DNA from: Haloplanus aerogenes
GTDB lineage: Archaea; Halobacteriota; Halobacteria; Halobacteriales; Haloferacaceae
Length of the DNA stretch: 64,000 nt
Assembly: GCF_003856835.1 (NCBI RefSeq)
Contig: NZ_CP034145.1
Span: 2,046,001 to 2,110,000, forward strand
Reading direction: 5' to 3'
Of this stretch, positions 52,898-62,142 are shown one piece after another. The position numbers were made by a program, and so were the translations under genes. The first letter of the stretch is position 1; each line of letters starts with the position of its first letter. Below the pieces are notes generated by a model. It made no database searches and was not told where the DNA came from. It saw only the letters and a program-made list of their open reading frames with translations.

Positions 52898-54808
52898 ATG
52901 GCGAGCAACAAGATTCTGGGCATCGACCTCGGGACCACGAACAGCGCGTTCGCGGTGATGGAGGGCGGCGACCCGGAGATCATCGTGAACGGCGAGGGCG
53001 ACCGAACGACGCCCTCGGTCGTTGCGTTCACCGACGACGGCGAACGCCTCGTCGGCAAGCCGGCGAAGAATCAGGCCGTCCAGAATCCCGAGCGCACGAT
53101 CCAGTCGATCAAGCGCCACATGGGAGAGGAGGATTACACCGTCGAAATCGACGACGACGAGTACACGCCGGAGCAGATTTCGGCGATGGTACTCCAGAAG
53201 ATCAAGCGGGACGCGGAGGAGTACCTCGGTGACGAGGTGGAGAAGGCCGTCATCACGGTGCCGGCGTACTTCAACGACCGCCAGCGACAGGCGACGAAAG
53301 ACGCCGGCGAGATCGCGGGCTTCGAGGTCGAACGCATCGTCAACGAACCGACGGCGGCGTCGATGGCGTACGGCCTCGACGACGAGTCCGACCAGACCGT
53401 CCTCGTGTACGACCTCGGGGGCGGCACCTTCGACGTGTCCGTCCTCGATCTCGGGGGCGGCGTCTACGAAGTCGTCGCCACGAACGGGGACAACGACCTC
53501 GGCGGCGACGACTGGGACCAGGCGATCATCGACCACCTCGCCGAGGAGTTCGAGTCGGACCACGGCGTCGACCTCCGCGAGGACCGACAGGCGCTCCAGC
53601 GGCTGAAAGACGCCGCCGAGGAGGCCAAGGTCGAACTCTCCTCGCGCAAGGAGACGGACATCAACCTGCCCTTTATCACCGCGACCGACAGCGGCCCGAT
53701 CCACCTCGAAACGTCGCTCACCCGCGCGAAGTTCGAGTCGCTGACGAGCGACCTCATCGAACGCACCGTCGCGCCGACCGAGCAGGCCCTCGAAGACGCC
53801 GGGTACGGCAAGAGCGACATCGACGAAGTGATCCTCGTCGGCGGGTCGACCCGGATGCCGCAGGTACAGGAGAAAGTCGAGGAACTCGTCGGTCAGGAGC
53901 CGAAGAAGAACGTCAACCCGGACGAGGCGGTCGCGCTGGGTGCGGCCATCCAGGGCGGCGTCCTCGGCGGCGAGGTCGACGACATCGTCCTGCTGGACGT
54001 GACGCCGCTCTCGCTGGGGATCGAGGTCAAGGGCGGCCTGTTCGAGCGCCTGATCGAGAAGAACACCACTATTCCAACCGAGGAGTCGAAGATCTTCACC
54101 ACCGCGGCGGACAACCAGACCTCGGTGCAGGTCCGCGTCTTCCAGGGTGAACGCGAAATCGCCGAGGAGAACGAACTGCTCGGCGAGTTCCAGCTGACGG
54201 GCATCCCGCCCGCACCCGCCGGCACGCCCCAGATCGAGGTCGGCTTCAACATCGACGAGAACGGCATCGTCAACGTCGAAGCCGAGGACAAAGGTTCAGG
54301 AAATGCCGAATCCATCACCATCGAGGGCGGCGCCGGCCTCTCCGACGAGGAGATCGATCGGATGCAGGAGGAAGCCGAGGAACACGCAGAAGAGGATCAG
54401 CAGCGCCGCGAGCGCATCGAGGCGCGCAACGAGGCCGAGAGCGCGATCCAGCGCGCCGAGACCCTGCTGGAGGAGAACGAGGAGAACGTCGACGACGACT
54501 TGCAGGAGTCCATCGAGGACGCCATCGCGGAGGTCGAGGAGACGCTCGGCGACGACGACGCGACGACCGAGGATCTGCAGGAAGCCACCGAGGCTCTGTC
54601 GGAAGAACTCCAGGAGATCGGCAAGCAGATGTACCAGCAGCAGGCCCAGGCCGGTGCAGGCGGTGCCGGTGCGGACGCCGGTCCCGGCGGCATGGGCGGC
54701 ATGGGTGGCGCTGGTCCCGGCGGTGCCGGCCCCGGCGGAGCGGCCGGCGACGGCGACGAGTACGTCGACGCCGACTTCGAGGAGAAAGACGACGAGGACG
54801 ACGCCTAA
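52898..54808 (+). CDS. dnaK: molecular chaperone DnaK (Hsp70)
   Basis: This 636-residue chaperone has the ATPase domain (1-365; [57 protein letters not shown]), the linker [17 protein letters not shown] and substrate-binding beta domain, the helical lid (about 490-590) and a Gly-rich tail ending in [13 protein letters not shown]. It folds proteins with DnaJ and GrpE. Its length is normal for haloarchaeal DnaK. Confidence 0.98.
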   Translation: MASNKILGIDLGTTNSAFAVMEGGDPEIIVNGEGDRTTPSVVAFTDDGERLVGKPAKNQAVQNPERTIQSIKRHMGEEDYTVEIDDDEYTPEQISAMVLQKIKRDAEEYLGDEVEKAVITVPAYFNDRQRQATKDAGEIAGFEVERIVNEPTAASMAYGLDDESDQTVLVYDLGGGTFDVSVLDLGGGVYEVVATNGDNDLGGDDWDQAIIDHLAEEFESDHGVDLREDRQALQRLKDAAEEAKVELSSRKETDINLPFITATDSGPIHLETSLTRAKFESLTSDLIERTVAPTEQALEDAGYGKSDIDEVILVGGSTRMPQVQEKVEELVGQEPKKNVNPDEAVALGAAIQGGVLGGEVDDIVLLDVTPLSLGIEVKGGLFERLIEKNTTIPTEESKIFTTAADNQTSVQVRVFQGEREIAEENELLGEFQLTGIPPAPAGTPQIEVGFNIDENGIVNVEAEDKGSGNAESITIEGGAGLSDEEIDRMQEEAEEHAEEDQQRRERIEARNEAESAIQRAETLLEENEENVDDDLQESIEDAIAEVEETLGDDDATTEDLQEATEALSEELQEIGKQMYQQQAQAGAGGAGADAGPGGMGGMGGAGPGGAGPGGAAGDGDEYVDADFEEKDDEDDA

Positions 54809-54855
54809 CGCCTGAGCCGCGTTTTTCAAATAGGTAGCTTCAGTACACCACACAA

Positions 54856-55992
54856 ATGACAGAGGACTTCTACGACGTGCTCGGGGTGTCGCGGGACGCC
54901 GACGAGGACGAGATCAAGCGGGCGTACCGAACGAAGGCATCAGAGTACCACCCCGACGTGAGCGACGACCCCGACGCCGAGGAGAAGTTCAAGAAGGTCA
55001 AGAAGGCGAAGGAGGTCCTCACCGACGAGGAGAAGCGGCAGGCGTACGACCAGATGGGACACGAGCGGTTCGAACAGGCCGAGAAGCGTGGCGGCTTCGA
55101 CGGCGGCGCCGGCGCGCAGGGGAACCCCTTCGGCGGCGGCGGTGCCGGCGGCTTCGGCGACATCTTCGAGCAGTTCTTCGGCGGCGGTGGCGGCCGCGGC
55201 GGGAACCGCCCGCGACAGGGGCAGGACCTCCGCACGTCGCTCCAGTTGGATCTGGAAGAAGCGTTCGAGGGCGTCGAACGCGAGTTCACCGTCACCCGCC
55301 CCACACGATGTTCGGACTGCGACGGGGCGGGCCACCCGCCGGACGCCGACGAGCGGACGTGTCCCAACTGTGAGGGCCGGGGACAGACCACGCAGGTCCA
55401 GCAGACGCCGTTCGGGCGGATGCAACAGACTTCCACCTGCCGCCAGTGTGAGGGCGAGGGCACCCTCTACAGCGAGACGTGTTCGACCTGTGGCGGCGAC
55501 GGGCAGGTGCGCCGGGAGGCGACGCTCTCGGTCGATATCCCGGCGGGTATCCGCGACGGCCAGACGCTCCGGATGGAGGGCGAGGGGGCGCCCGGCCCGA
55601 ACCGCGGGCCGAACGGCGACCTCCTGATCGAGATGTCGGTCGCGGACCACCCCGACTTCGACCGCGACGGCGACGACCTGCATTATCAGCATCCCATCTC
55701 CTTCCCGCAGGCGACGTTCGGCGACACGGTGGAGATTCCGACCCTCGACGGGACGGTCGAGATGGACGTGCCCGCGGGCACCCAGAGCGGCGAGACGTTC
55801 CGCCTGCAGGGCAAGGGGATGCCCCGCCTCCGCCGGCGCGGTCGAGGCGACCTCTTCGTGCAGGTGCAGGTCGTGACGCCTGAGAATCTGAACAACGAGC
55901 AGCGGGAAGCGCTGGAGCAATTCGCCGAAGCCGGTGGCGAGGAAGTCGACGTGAACGAGGGCTTCTTCGAGCGGATCAAGAGCAGTTTCTAG
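54856..55992 (+). CDS. dnaJ: co-chaperone DnaJ (Hsp40, type I)
   Basis: This 378-residue protein has the J domain (HPD motif at YHPDVSDD), a Gly-rich linker (GGGGAGGFGDIFEQFFGGGG), the four-repeat zinc domain (CSDCDGAGH, CPNCEGRG, CRQCEGEG, CSTCGGDG) and the C-terminal substrate domain. It delivers clients to DnaK and triggers its ATPase. CAAATAGG near 54828-54835 lies about 25 bases before the ATG. The next gene starts immediately after its TAG. Confidence 0.98.
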   Translation: MTEDFYDVLGVSRDADEDEIKRAYRTKASEYHPDVSDDPDAEEKFKKVKKAKEVLTDEEKRQAYDQMGHERFEQAEKRGGFDGGAGAQGNPFGGGGAGGFGDIFEQFFGGGGGRGGNRPRQGQDLRTSLQLDLEEAFEGVEREFTVTRPTRCSDCDGAGHPPDADERTCPNCEGRGQTTQVQQTPFGRMQQTSTCRQCEGEGTLYSETCSTCGGDGQVRREATLSVDIPAGIRDGQTLRMEGEGAPGPNRGPNGDLLIEMSVADHPDFDRDGDDLHYQHPISFPQATFGDTVEIPTLDGTVEMDVPAGTQSGETFRLQGKGMPRLRRRGRGDLFVQVQVVTPENLNNEQREALEQFAEAGGEEVDVNEGFFERIKSSF

Positions 55993-56715
55993 ATGGACAC
56001 GCTCGCCGACCTCGTCGCTCGTGAGCGTCGGAGCGACGACGTGGCGCTCCGCGTCGACGCCCGCGACCGCGAGTACAGCTACCGCGATTTCTGCACGACC
56101 GCGTGGAAGGCCGGACACGCACTCAGTCACCTCGGCGTGCACGCGGGATCGGCGGTGGCGCTCGCCCCCGAGCCGGCACCACAGCCACTCCTGACGCTCT
56201 TCGGGGCCGCGTGTCTCGGGGCGCGCGTGACGTTCGAGACGACGGCCGATGCGCGGGCCGTCGTCGTGCCGGCGGAACGGGTGGGGGATATCGAGGACCG
56301 GCCGAGTCGAAAGGTCGTCGTCTACGGGGACGCACCGACCGATCCGAGCGTCGCTCACTGGGAGCGAACGGTCTGGAGCGAGAACCCCGTGATGCCGCCC
56401 GGCGACCACGCTGCCGACGAGACGGTGCTGGTGGGCAGAGACTGGTCGTTCACGCACGGCGAGGTACTGACGGCGGCCGAAGCAGTCGTCGACGCGGCGG
56501 GCCTCGATTCGGCGTCGACGGTTGCGCTCCGGGCACCGCTCACCGATCCGCGAGCGGTCGTCGCTGGCGTAATCGCGCCGCTCGTCGCTGGCGGGGCGGT
56601 GGTGGTGCCGACCGGCGAGGCCACGACGGCGGACGTGAGCGTTGTCGCGAACGGGGCCGACGGCGACGGAGCCGACGATGGCGCGACGTATCACGTCGCC
56701 AACGTACCGCTCTGA
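55993..56715 (+). CDS. truncated AMP-binding (acyl-CoA-synthetase-like) protein
   Basis: This 240-residue protein resembles the N-terminal part of AMP-forming acyl-CoA synthetases: REYSYRDFCTTAWKAGHALS and ALAPEPAPQPLLTLFGAACL at the start, and VLVGRDWSFTHGEVLTAAEA later. It lacks the Ser/Thr/Gly-rich ATP loop and the C-terminal domain, and full enzymes exceed 500 residues, so it cannot be a normal ligase. The frame is intact without internal stops, so it may be a functional reduced family and not a decayed gene. It starts directly after the dnaJ stop. Confidence 0.65.
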   Translation: MDTLADLVARERRSDDVALRVDARDREYSYRDFCTTAWKAGHALSHLGVHAGSAVALAPEPAPQPLLTLFGAACLGARVTFETTADARAVVVPAERVGDIEDRPSRKVVVYGDAPTDPSVAHWERTVWSENPVMPPGDHAADETVLVGRDWSFTHGEVLTAAEAVVDAAGLDSASTVALRAPLTDPRAVVAGVIAPLVAGGAVVVPTGEATTADVSVVANGADGDGADDGATYHVANVPL

Positions 56716-56793
56716 ACGCGAATCGCGATAGCGCCGGTCGATGTGTCCGACTAGCATAGGTTTATTGACTATAATCGTGAGGTACGTGAACGC

Positions 56794-58191
56794 ATGACAG
56801 CAAGACAGCGCGTGCAGTCGTTCGGCCGGACGATGGCGGACTGGTCGGAGAAGTGGATTCCGAGTCCGTTCCTGTTCGCGGTGATCCTGACGATCATCGC
56901 GTACATCGCAGCAATCGCGTTCACGCCGGACGGGCCGTATCAGAACATCCAGAACTGGTACGACGGCTTCTGGACGCTCCTGACCTTCGCGATGCAGATG
57001 GTGCTGATCCTGGTCACGGGCTACGCCGTCGCCGACTCCGACTTCGTGAGTAGCTACCTGAACAGGCTGGCGTCGATTCCGGACACCAACACGCAGGCGG
57101 CGGCACTCGTGGGCGCCATCGCGCTGATCTTTGGCTACCTCCACTGGGGGATCGGCCTCATCGTCGGCGCCATCTTCGCCATCTTCGTGGCGCGAGCGGG
57201 CCACGAACGCGGGAAGACGTTCCACTACCCCATCCTGTGTGCGGCGGGCTACACGAGCCAGACCATCTGGCACGTCGGCCCCTCGACCAGTGCAGGGCTG
57301 CTGTCGGCGACGGAAGACCACCCCTTCCAGGACATCATCGGCATCGTCCCGCTGAACGAGAGCGTGTTCACCATCTACGCGTTCGGCATCGCCATCCTCG
57401 TGTTCCTGACGGTCGTTCCGGTACTCGCCTTCCTCGCACCCGACGAGGAGGACGCGACGGGAATCGACGAGTACGCACCGAGCCTGCTCAAGGGTGACCC
57501 GGAGGAAGCCGTCTCGGACGGCGGGACGGTCCAGACCGACGTAGAGGTGTCCCGGTCGCCCGCCGACCGCATCAACGACAGCATGGCCATCGCCTACCTG
57601 ATCGGCATTGGGATGATGGTGTACGTGGTCAACTACTTCATCAACGCCGGCGGCATCGGCGAGGCGTTGGACCTGAACGTGTTCAACTTCACGTTCATCG
57701 CGCTCGGTCTGTTCCTCCACAAGACGCCCGCGGCGTACATGGAGACGATTCGCGACGCCACTGAAGGGGCGGCGGGCATCATCCTGCAGTTCCCCTTCTA
57801 CGCCGGCATCCTCGGCATCATCAGCAACTCCGGGCTCTCGGATCTGATCGCGGAAGGCCTGCTCGCGGTGGCGACGCCCGAGACGTTCCCGGTCATCGCG
57901 TGGCTCCTCGGCGGCTTCATGAACCTGTTCGTCCCGAGCGGTGGCGGTGAGTGGGGCATCATCGGCGGCGTCGTCGGGAGCGCGGCGGTCGAACTCGGCG
58001 TCCCGCCGGGCAAGGCCATCGTCGCCTACGGCGTCGGCGACATGTGGACGAACATGTTCCAGCCGTTCTGGGCCATCCCCCTGTTGGGGCTGACGAAGGT
58101 TCGCGCCCGCGACATCCTCGGTTACACCATCATCGTCATGCTGGCGCTGTTCCCGGTGTTCGCCCTCGGTCTGTACTTCCTGCCGTACTGA
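56794..58191 (+). CDS. short-chain fatty acid transporter, AtoE type
   Basis: This 465-residue protein has about ten helices. The AtoE/SCFA_trans family features include ADWSEKWIPSPFLFAVILTI, FGYLHWGIGLIVGAIFAIFV and NLFVPSGGGEWGIIGGVVGS. The family imports short-chain fatty acids such as acetoacetate, butyrate or propionate. An acidic loop at about 215-245 is haloarchaeal. TTTATT (56761-56766) lies about 30 bases before ATG. Context with pccB further upstream fits short-chain acid use. Confidence 0.87.
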   Translation: MTARQRVQSFGRTMADWSEKWIPSPFLFAVILTIIAYIAAIAFTPDGPYQNIQNWYDGFWTLLTFAMQMVLILVTGYAVADSDFVSSYLNRLASIPDTNTQAAALVGAIALIFGYLHWGIGLIVGAIFAIFVARAGHERGKTFHYPILCAAGYTSQTIWHVGPSTSAGLLSATEDHPFQDIIGIVPLNESVFTIYAFGIAILVFLTVVPVLAFLAPDEEDATGIDEYAPSLLKGDPEEAVSDGGTVQTDVEVSRSPADRINDSMAIAYLIGIGMMVYVVNYFINAGGIGEALDLNVFNFTFIALGLFLHKTPAAYMETIRDATEGAAGIILQFPFYAGILGIISNSGLSDLIAEGLLAVATPETFPVIAWLLGGFMNLFVPSGGGEWGIIGGVVGSAAVELGVPPGKAIVAYGVGDMWTNMFQPFWAIPLLGLTKVRARDILGYTIIVMLALFPVFALGLYFLPY

Positions 58192-58290
58192 GGGCGTCGC
58201 CGGCCGATTTTTGCAGAGGTGGGCGTTTCCACGTGACGGGAACGACCGGCGGGTATTTGGGATGATCCCGCATCAGTTAGACTGACAACA

Positions 58291-58313
58291 CGTCGACTCA
58301 CGGCGAGTCGACG
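58291..58313 (+). promoter_or_regulatory. 9-bp perfect inverted repeat upstream of the CBS gene
   Basis: CGTCGACTC (58291-58299) and GAGTCGACG (58305-58313) are separated by five bases and end 22 bases before ATG 58336. A weak TATA-like TTAGACT near 58277 would place the transcription start close to the repeat, so an operator or a leader hairpin is possible. Confidence 0.4.
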
Positions 58314-58335
58314 AACGACCCAACAGGATACACCA

Positions 58336-59547
58336 ATGGATATCGCAGATATCGTCTCGGAGGATTTCGTCGAGTTCGCGCCCGACGCGCGCGTATCGAA
58401 ACTGGCCGGTGCGTTCGGCGACTCGGACGTGAAAGGCGTCGTCGTCCGGGGCGACGACTTCGAGGGTGTCGTCACGCGACGGCAACTCGCCACGTCACAT
58501 CACCAGCCGAACGAGAAAGCCGGGTCGGTAGTCTGGCACGTCCCCCGCCTCGACTCGAACGCGGACGTTCGCGAAGTCGCACAGTTGATGATCGACAGCG
58601 ATTCGAAACTGCTGCCCGTCTTCGAGGGGGAGTCGCTGATCGGCGCCGTCACCGCGGACGACGTGCTCCGAGCGGTCAAGCCGTTCCTGGACGCGGTGAC
58701 CGTGGCCGACGCGTACACGGCCGACATCGTCACGCTCGACCCGGGCACGACGGTCGGCGAAGCCCTCCACGCCTTCCGGGAGCACCGCATCACGCATCTC
58801 CCAGTCGTAGAGGAGGAATCGGCCGTCGGCATCCTGAGTCTCTACGACGTGACCGCACTCACAGTCCGCTCGATGTCGGGGAGTCAGGGTGGTGACGCGA
58901 GCGGCACGGACGCGTTCGGTGGCGGCATCTCGGAGAGTTCCGGCCGGGCACGCGGCGGCGGCTACGGCGCCCGGGAAGGGGAACTCGAACGGATTCTCGA
59001 CCTGCCGGTGCGTGACGTAATGGCGTCGCCAGTCCGGACTATCGACCCCGACGCAACGCTCGACGTGGCCGTCGAGGAGATGTTCGAGGTCGGCGGCTCG
59101 GCGCTGCTCGTCACGGAAGACGACCAGCCGGCCGGCATCGTCACGAAGACGGACGTTCTCGACTCGCTGACGTGGGAAGCCGGCGGCAACCGGAGCGTCC
59201 AGCTCTACGGGGCCGACCTGCTGGACGACGTGAGCTACGACGCGGTGGTCGCGATGATCGACAAATTCGACGACCGGGGCCACGACATAATCGACGCGAA
59301 GATCCACCTCCACGAACACAAGGAGACGCTGCGGGGAACGCCGCTCCTGCTCGCGCGCATCCGCCTCCACACGGATCGCGGCCAGTTCATCGCCTCCGGC
59401 GAGGGCTACGGCGCGCAACACGCGATCAACGAGGCACGGGACGTGCTCGAACGGCGGATTCGCGACGAAAAGACCCGCGGCAAGAGCAAGAAGCACCCGG
59501 ACGCCGCGTTCTGGGAGAGGCGGTTCGGCTGGCTGCTCGAGGAGTGA
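58336..59547 (+). CDS. CBS-domain protein with an HPF-like C-terminal domain
   Basis: This 403-residue protein has four CBS motifs in two pairs (about 1-115 and 120-285 with a Gly-rich linker near 180-215), which bind adenine nucleotides. The C-terminal 110 residues (VQLYGADLLDDVSYDAVVAM, DAKIHLHEHKETLRGTPLLL, GQFIASGEGYGAQHAINEAR) have the beta-alpha-beta-beta-beta-alpha pattern of ribosome hibernation factors of the HPF/RaiA type. An energy-sensing ribosome-silencing protein is possible but unproven. Confidence 0.8.
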   Translation: MDIADIVSEDFVEFAPDARVSKLAGAFGDSDVKGVVVRGDDFEGVVTRRQLATSHHQPNEKAGSVVWHVPRLDSNADVREVAQLMIDSDSKLLPVFEGESLIGAVTADDVLRAVKPFLDAVTVADAYTADIVTLDPGTTVGEALHAFREHRITHLPVVEEESAVGILSLYDVTALTVRSMSGSQGGDASGTDAFGGGISESSGRARGGGYGAREGELERILDLPVRDVMASPVRTIDPDATLDVAVEEMFEVGGSALLVTEDDQPAGIVTKTDVLDSLTWEAGGNRSVQLYGADLLDDVSYDAVVAMIDKFDDRGHDIIDAKIHLHEHKETLRGTPLLLARIRLHTDRGQFIASGEGYGAQHAINEARDVLERRIRDEKTRGKSKKHPDAAFWERRFGWLLEE

Positions 59548-59593
59548 GCAGCCCCAGCAAATCCTTTTAGTGCCCCGTTCACTACGTCGGGGC

Positions 59594-60178
59594 ATGTACG
59601 TCCGGGATGCCAAGAACCGAGACGAGGTCTGGTTGCTCGATCACATCGAGGAGATGGCCCTGGACGACGCCGCCTTCCGATCACGGGACTACGTCATCGC
59701 CGTCGACGAGGAGACGAACGAGCGGGCAGGGTTCGGCCGCATCCGCATCCACAAGACCGACGACGGCGACATCTGTGAACTCACGGGCGTCGGCGTGTTG
59801 CCCGCGTGGCGCGGACAGGGGGTCGGCGCGCACGTCGTCGAACGCCTGATCGAAACGGCGACGGCCGAGGGGTTCGAGACGGTGTACTCGTTGACCGACG
59901 AGCCGGGCTATCTGACCCAGTTCGGGTTCGATCCGGTCGAATCGAGCGACTTGCCGCCGAAGATGCAGGAGCGGCTGGCGACCAAGCAGGAGACGATCCA
60001 ACCCGACTCCGTCGCGACGAGCATCGCCGTCGACGACTTCACGATGCCCGCTCGCCTGCGCGAGGCGTTCAAGGACGCGAGCCCGCACGACCCGACCGAC
60101 GAGTCGGCCGTCGAAGACGCCGAGGACTTCGGTATCGACCCCGACAGCGCGACCTACAAGTACGACACCGGGCGCTAA
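59594..60178 (+). CDS. GNAT-family N-acetyltransferase
   Basis: This 194-residue protein starts MYVRDAKNRDEVWLLDHIEE. It has the acetyl-CoA loop LPAWRGQGVGAHVVERLIE (Q/RxxGxG/A) preceded by the strand CELTGVGV, and a lid region YLTQFGFDPVE. The C-terminal tail (about 130-194) is acidic and may be disordered. The substrate is unknown. ATG 59594 is used because an upstream start adds Arg-rich residues. Confidence 0.85.
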   Translation: MYVRDAKNRDEVWLLDHIEEMALDDAAFRSRDYVIAVDEETNERAGFGRIRIHKTDDGDICELTGVGVLPAWRGQGVGAHVVERLIETATAEGFETVYSLTDEPGYLTQFGFDPVESSDLPPKMQERLATKQETIQPDSVATSIAVDDFTMPARLREAFKDASPHDPTDESAVEDAEDFGIDPDSATYKYDTGR

Positions 60179-60206
60179 CGCCGAAACGAGGGCGTTCGAC
60201 GCGCCC

Positions 60207-60422
60207 TCACGTCCGGTCGTCGAGGAAGTCGGTACTGAACGCGAGCCACGCGAGGACCGTACAGAAGAGGATGGGTGGCAGGATGGCGAAGGCCCAGAGC
60301 GGTTCGATCCCCCAGAAGAGGAGGAGGAGTACGTCGGCGAGGCCGAGCAACAGGAACGGCGTCACCGCGAGCAGCGCACGTCGCCGGTTGGGGCTCGACT
60401 CCTCCGCCTGCGAGAGTGCCAT
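60207..60422 (-). CDS. small two-helix membrane protein
   Basis: This 71-residue protein has two hydrophobic helices (ALLAVTPFLLLGLADVLLLL and PLWAFAILPPILFCTVLAWL) and an acidic tail. It belongs to a widespread haloarchaeal small-protein family of unknown role, similar in size to small subunits of solute symporters. It is convergent with the acetyltransferase and divergent from cdd. Confidence 0.7.
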   Translation of the reverse strand: MALSQAEESSPNRRRALLAVTPFLLLGLADVLLLLFWGIEPLWAFAILPPILFCTVLAWLAFSTDFLDDRT

Positions 60423-60504
60423 ACACGGAGTCGGTGCTCGGCGACCAAAAGTTCCTCGGGTGCGGTGACGGGATATATGACGCGTGGCGGCGTACGCTCT
60501 CGCC

Positions 60505-60921
60505 GTGACCGACGACCTCATCGACGCCGCGCGGGAGGCACTCGACGCGGCCTACGTCCCCTACTCCGAGTATACGGTCGGTGCGGCGCTCCGTACCGCC
60601 GACGGCACCGTGTTCACGGGGTGTAACATCGAGAACGCCAACTTCAGCAACAGCCTCCACGCGGAGGAAGTCGCCATCGCCGAGGCGATCAAGAACGGCC
60701 ACCGCGAGTTCGACCGCCTCGCCGTCACCTCGGGTGCCCGCGACGGCGTCACGCCCTGCGGGATGTGCCGACAGACGCTCGCGGAGTTCTGTGACGACGA
60801 CTTACCCGTGATCTGTGACGAAGGCGGGGAATCGACGACCGAGTACACACTCGGTGAACTCCTGCCGGAAACCATCGGACCGGAGACATTGGAATCAGCC
60901 AAACGTTCTGGGAAAGGTTGA
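60505..60921 (+). CDS. cdd: cytidine deaminase
   Basis: This 138-residue zinc enzyme converts cytidine to uridine. It carries YVPYSEYTVGAALRT, the catalytic HAEEVAIAEA and PCGMCRQTLAEF motifs. GTG 60505 is chosen because GATATAT (60472-60478) lies about 28 bases upstream; a frame-extending codon at 60484 is too close to the TATA element. With the udp gene downstream it forms a pyrimidine nucleoside salvage pair. Confidence 0.93.
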   Translation: MTDDLIDAAREALDAAYVPYSEYTVGAALRTADGTVFTGCNIENANFSNSLHAEEVAIAEAIKNGHREFDRLAVTSGARDGVTPCGMCRQTLAEFCDDDLPVICDEGGESTTEYTLGELLPETIGPETLESAKRSGKG

Positions 60922-61042
60922 TTTAGACATCAAACATTCAATTAGATCCCGAATGAGATTGTGTACCATGGACAATAGGGCCATTTAGCACAACATATCG
61001 TCAGAAGATTTTAGTAGGAAGACGTGTAATCCAGTAAACGAG
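60922..61042. other. AT-rich intergenic segment between cdd and a zinc-ribbon gene
   Basis: The 121 bases are clearly AT-richer than the rest of the window (for example ACATCAAACATTCAATTAGA at 60927). No gene was recognised; a TTTTAG run near 61009 probably belongs to the promoter of the zinc-ribbon gene at 61043. The cdd terminator should also be here. Confidence 0.4.
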
Positions 61043-61177
61043 ATGGCACACCTCATCGAGCCCACGACCGACACGGCGACGCCCGCCGCTTGCCCGTCCT
61101 GCGAGAGCGATATCCTGAACGTCCACGGTATCCACACCTGTTCGACGTGTAGCTGGGTCACGCCGGAGTACCAGTAA
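61043..61177 (+). CDS. 44-residue zinc-ribbon protein
   Basis: Translation from ATG 61043 gives MAHLIEPTTDTATPAACPSC and then CSTCSWVTPEYQ with TAA. The CPSC and CSTC pairs 13 residues apart form one zinc ribbon. Haloarchaea have many such very small ribbons. A TTTTAG element lies about 30 bases upstream, and the udp gene follows 58 bases later. Confidence 0.75.
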   Translation: MAHLIEPTTDTATPAACPSCESDILNVHGIHTCSTCSWVTPEYQ

Positions 61178-61235
61178 CACAGTAGCGTTCGAACGTTACT
61201 GTGGCTATTTCACGGTCCCCGCTGTACGGTGGTCC

Positions 61236-62042
61236 ATGACCGACGACGCGGACGACCGCCAGTACCACCTCGACGTCGCGCCCGGCGACGTGGCCGACAC
61301 CGTCTTACTTCCCGGCGACCCGGACCGCGTCGACGTGGTGACCGACCACTGGGACGACGCCGAGACGGTCGCCGAACACCGCGAGTACCGCACGTCGACC
61401 GGCATCTACGACGGCGCGCCGCTGTCGGTCACGTCGACCGGCATCGGGAGTCCGTCGGCGGCCATCGCCGTCGAAGAACTCGCTCGCGTCGGCGCGGAGA
61501 CGTTCATCCGAGTCGGCTCCTGTGGTGCGCTCCAGCCGGAGATGGACGTGGGCGATCTCGTCATCACGACCGGCGCGGTCCGAGGCGAGGGGACGAGCGA
61601 GGAGTACGTCCGGGAGGACTACCCCGCTGTCGCCGACCACGCCGTCGTCTCGGCGCTGGTCGCGGCCGCCGAACGTCTCGGCTACGACTACCACTGCGGC
61701 GTGACGATGAGCACCGACAGTTTCTACGCGGGACAGGCCCGCGAGGGGTTCGAGGGGTTCGAGGCCGCGGGCACCGAGACGCTGCTCGACGACCTCCGCG
61801 CGGCGAACGTCAAGAACGTCGAGATGGAGGCGAGCGCCATCCTCACGCTGGCGAACGTCTACGGCCTCCGGGCCGGTGCCGTCTGCACCGTCTTCGCCAA
61901 CCGTTCGACGGGCGAGTTCCGCACCGAAGGGGAGGGCCGAGCCGCCGAAGTCGGGAGTCTCGCCGCCGCGCTCCTTCACGAGATGGACGAAAAGTGTGCG
62001 GACGCCGGCGCCGACGCGTGGCACGCCGACCTCTCGCTCTAG
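61236..62042 (+). CDS. udp: uridine phosphorylase-type nucleoside phosphorylase
   Basis: This 268-residue enzyme splits nucleosides with phosphate to base and ribose 1-phosphate. The family motifs are LLPGDPDRVDVV, STGIGSPSAAIAVEEL, RVGSCGALQPEM and NVEMEASAILTLANVYG. The FANRSTGEF stretch is typical of uridine-type enzymes, although purine specificity cannot be excluded. It acts in the cytoplasm downstream of cytidine deaminase. Confidence 0.9.
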   Translation: MTDDADDRQYHLDVAPGDVADTVLLPGDPDRVDVVTDHWDDAETVAEHREYRTSTGIYDGAPLSVTSTGIGSPSAAIAVEELARVGAETFIRVGSCGALQPEMDVGDLVITTGAVRGEGTSEEYVREDYPAVADHAVVSALVAAAERLGYDYHCGVTMSTDSFYAGQAREGFEGFEAAGTETLLDDLRAANVKNVEMEASAILTLANVYGLRAGAVCTVFANRSTGEFRTEGEGRAAEVGSLAAALLHEMDEKCADAGADAWHADLSL

Positions 62043-62142
62043 AAATCGACGGTCGTCGACATCAAATTCGACAAACGGCCGATACAGGCGCTCTCGCAGG
62101 CGTTTCAACACCCCTATAACTGCCCCCGGACGACAGGGACGT

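Noticed and set aside
56123-56759. Alternative Arg/Gly-rich frames within the shortened synthetase gene
   Set aside because: They look like frame shadows; the chosen frame keeps acyl-CoA-synthetase family residues and acidic composition.
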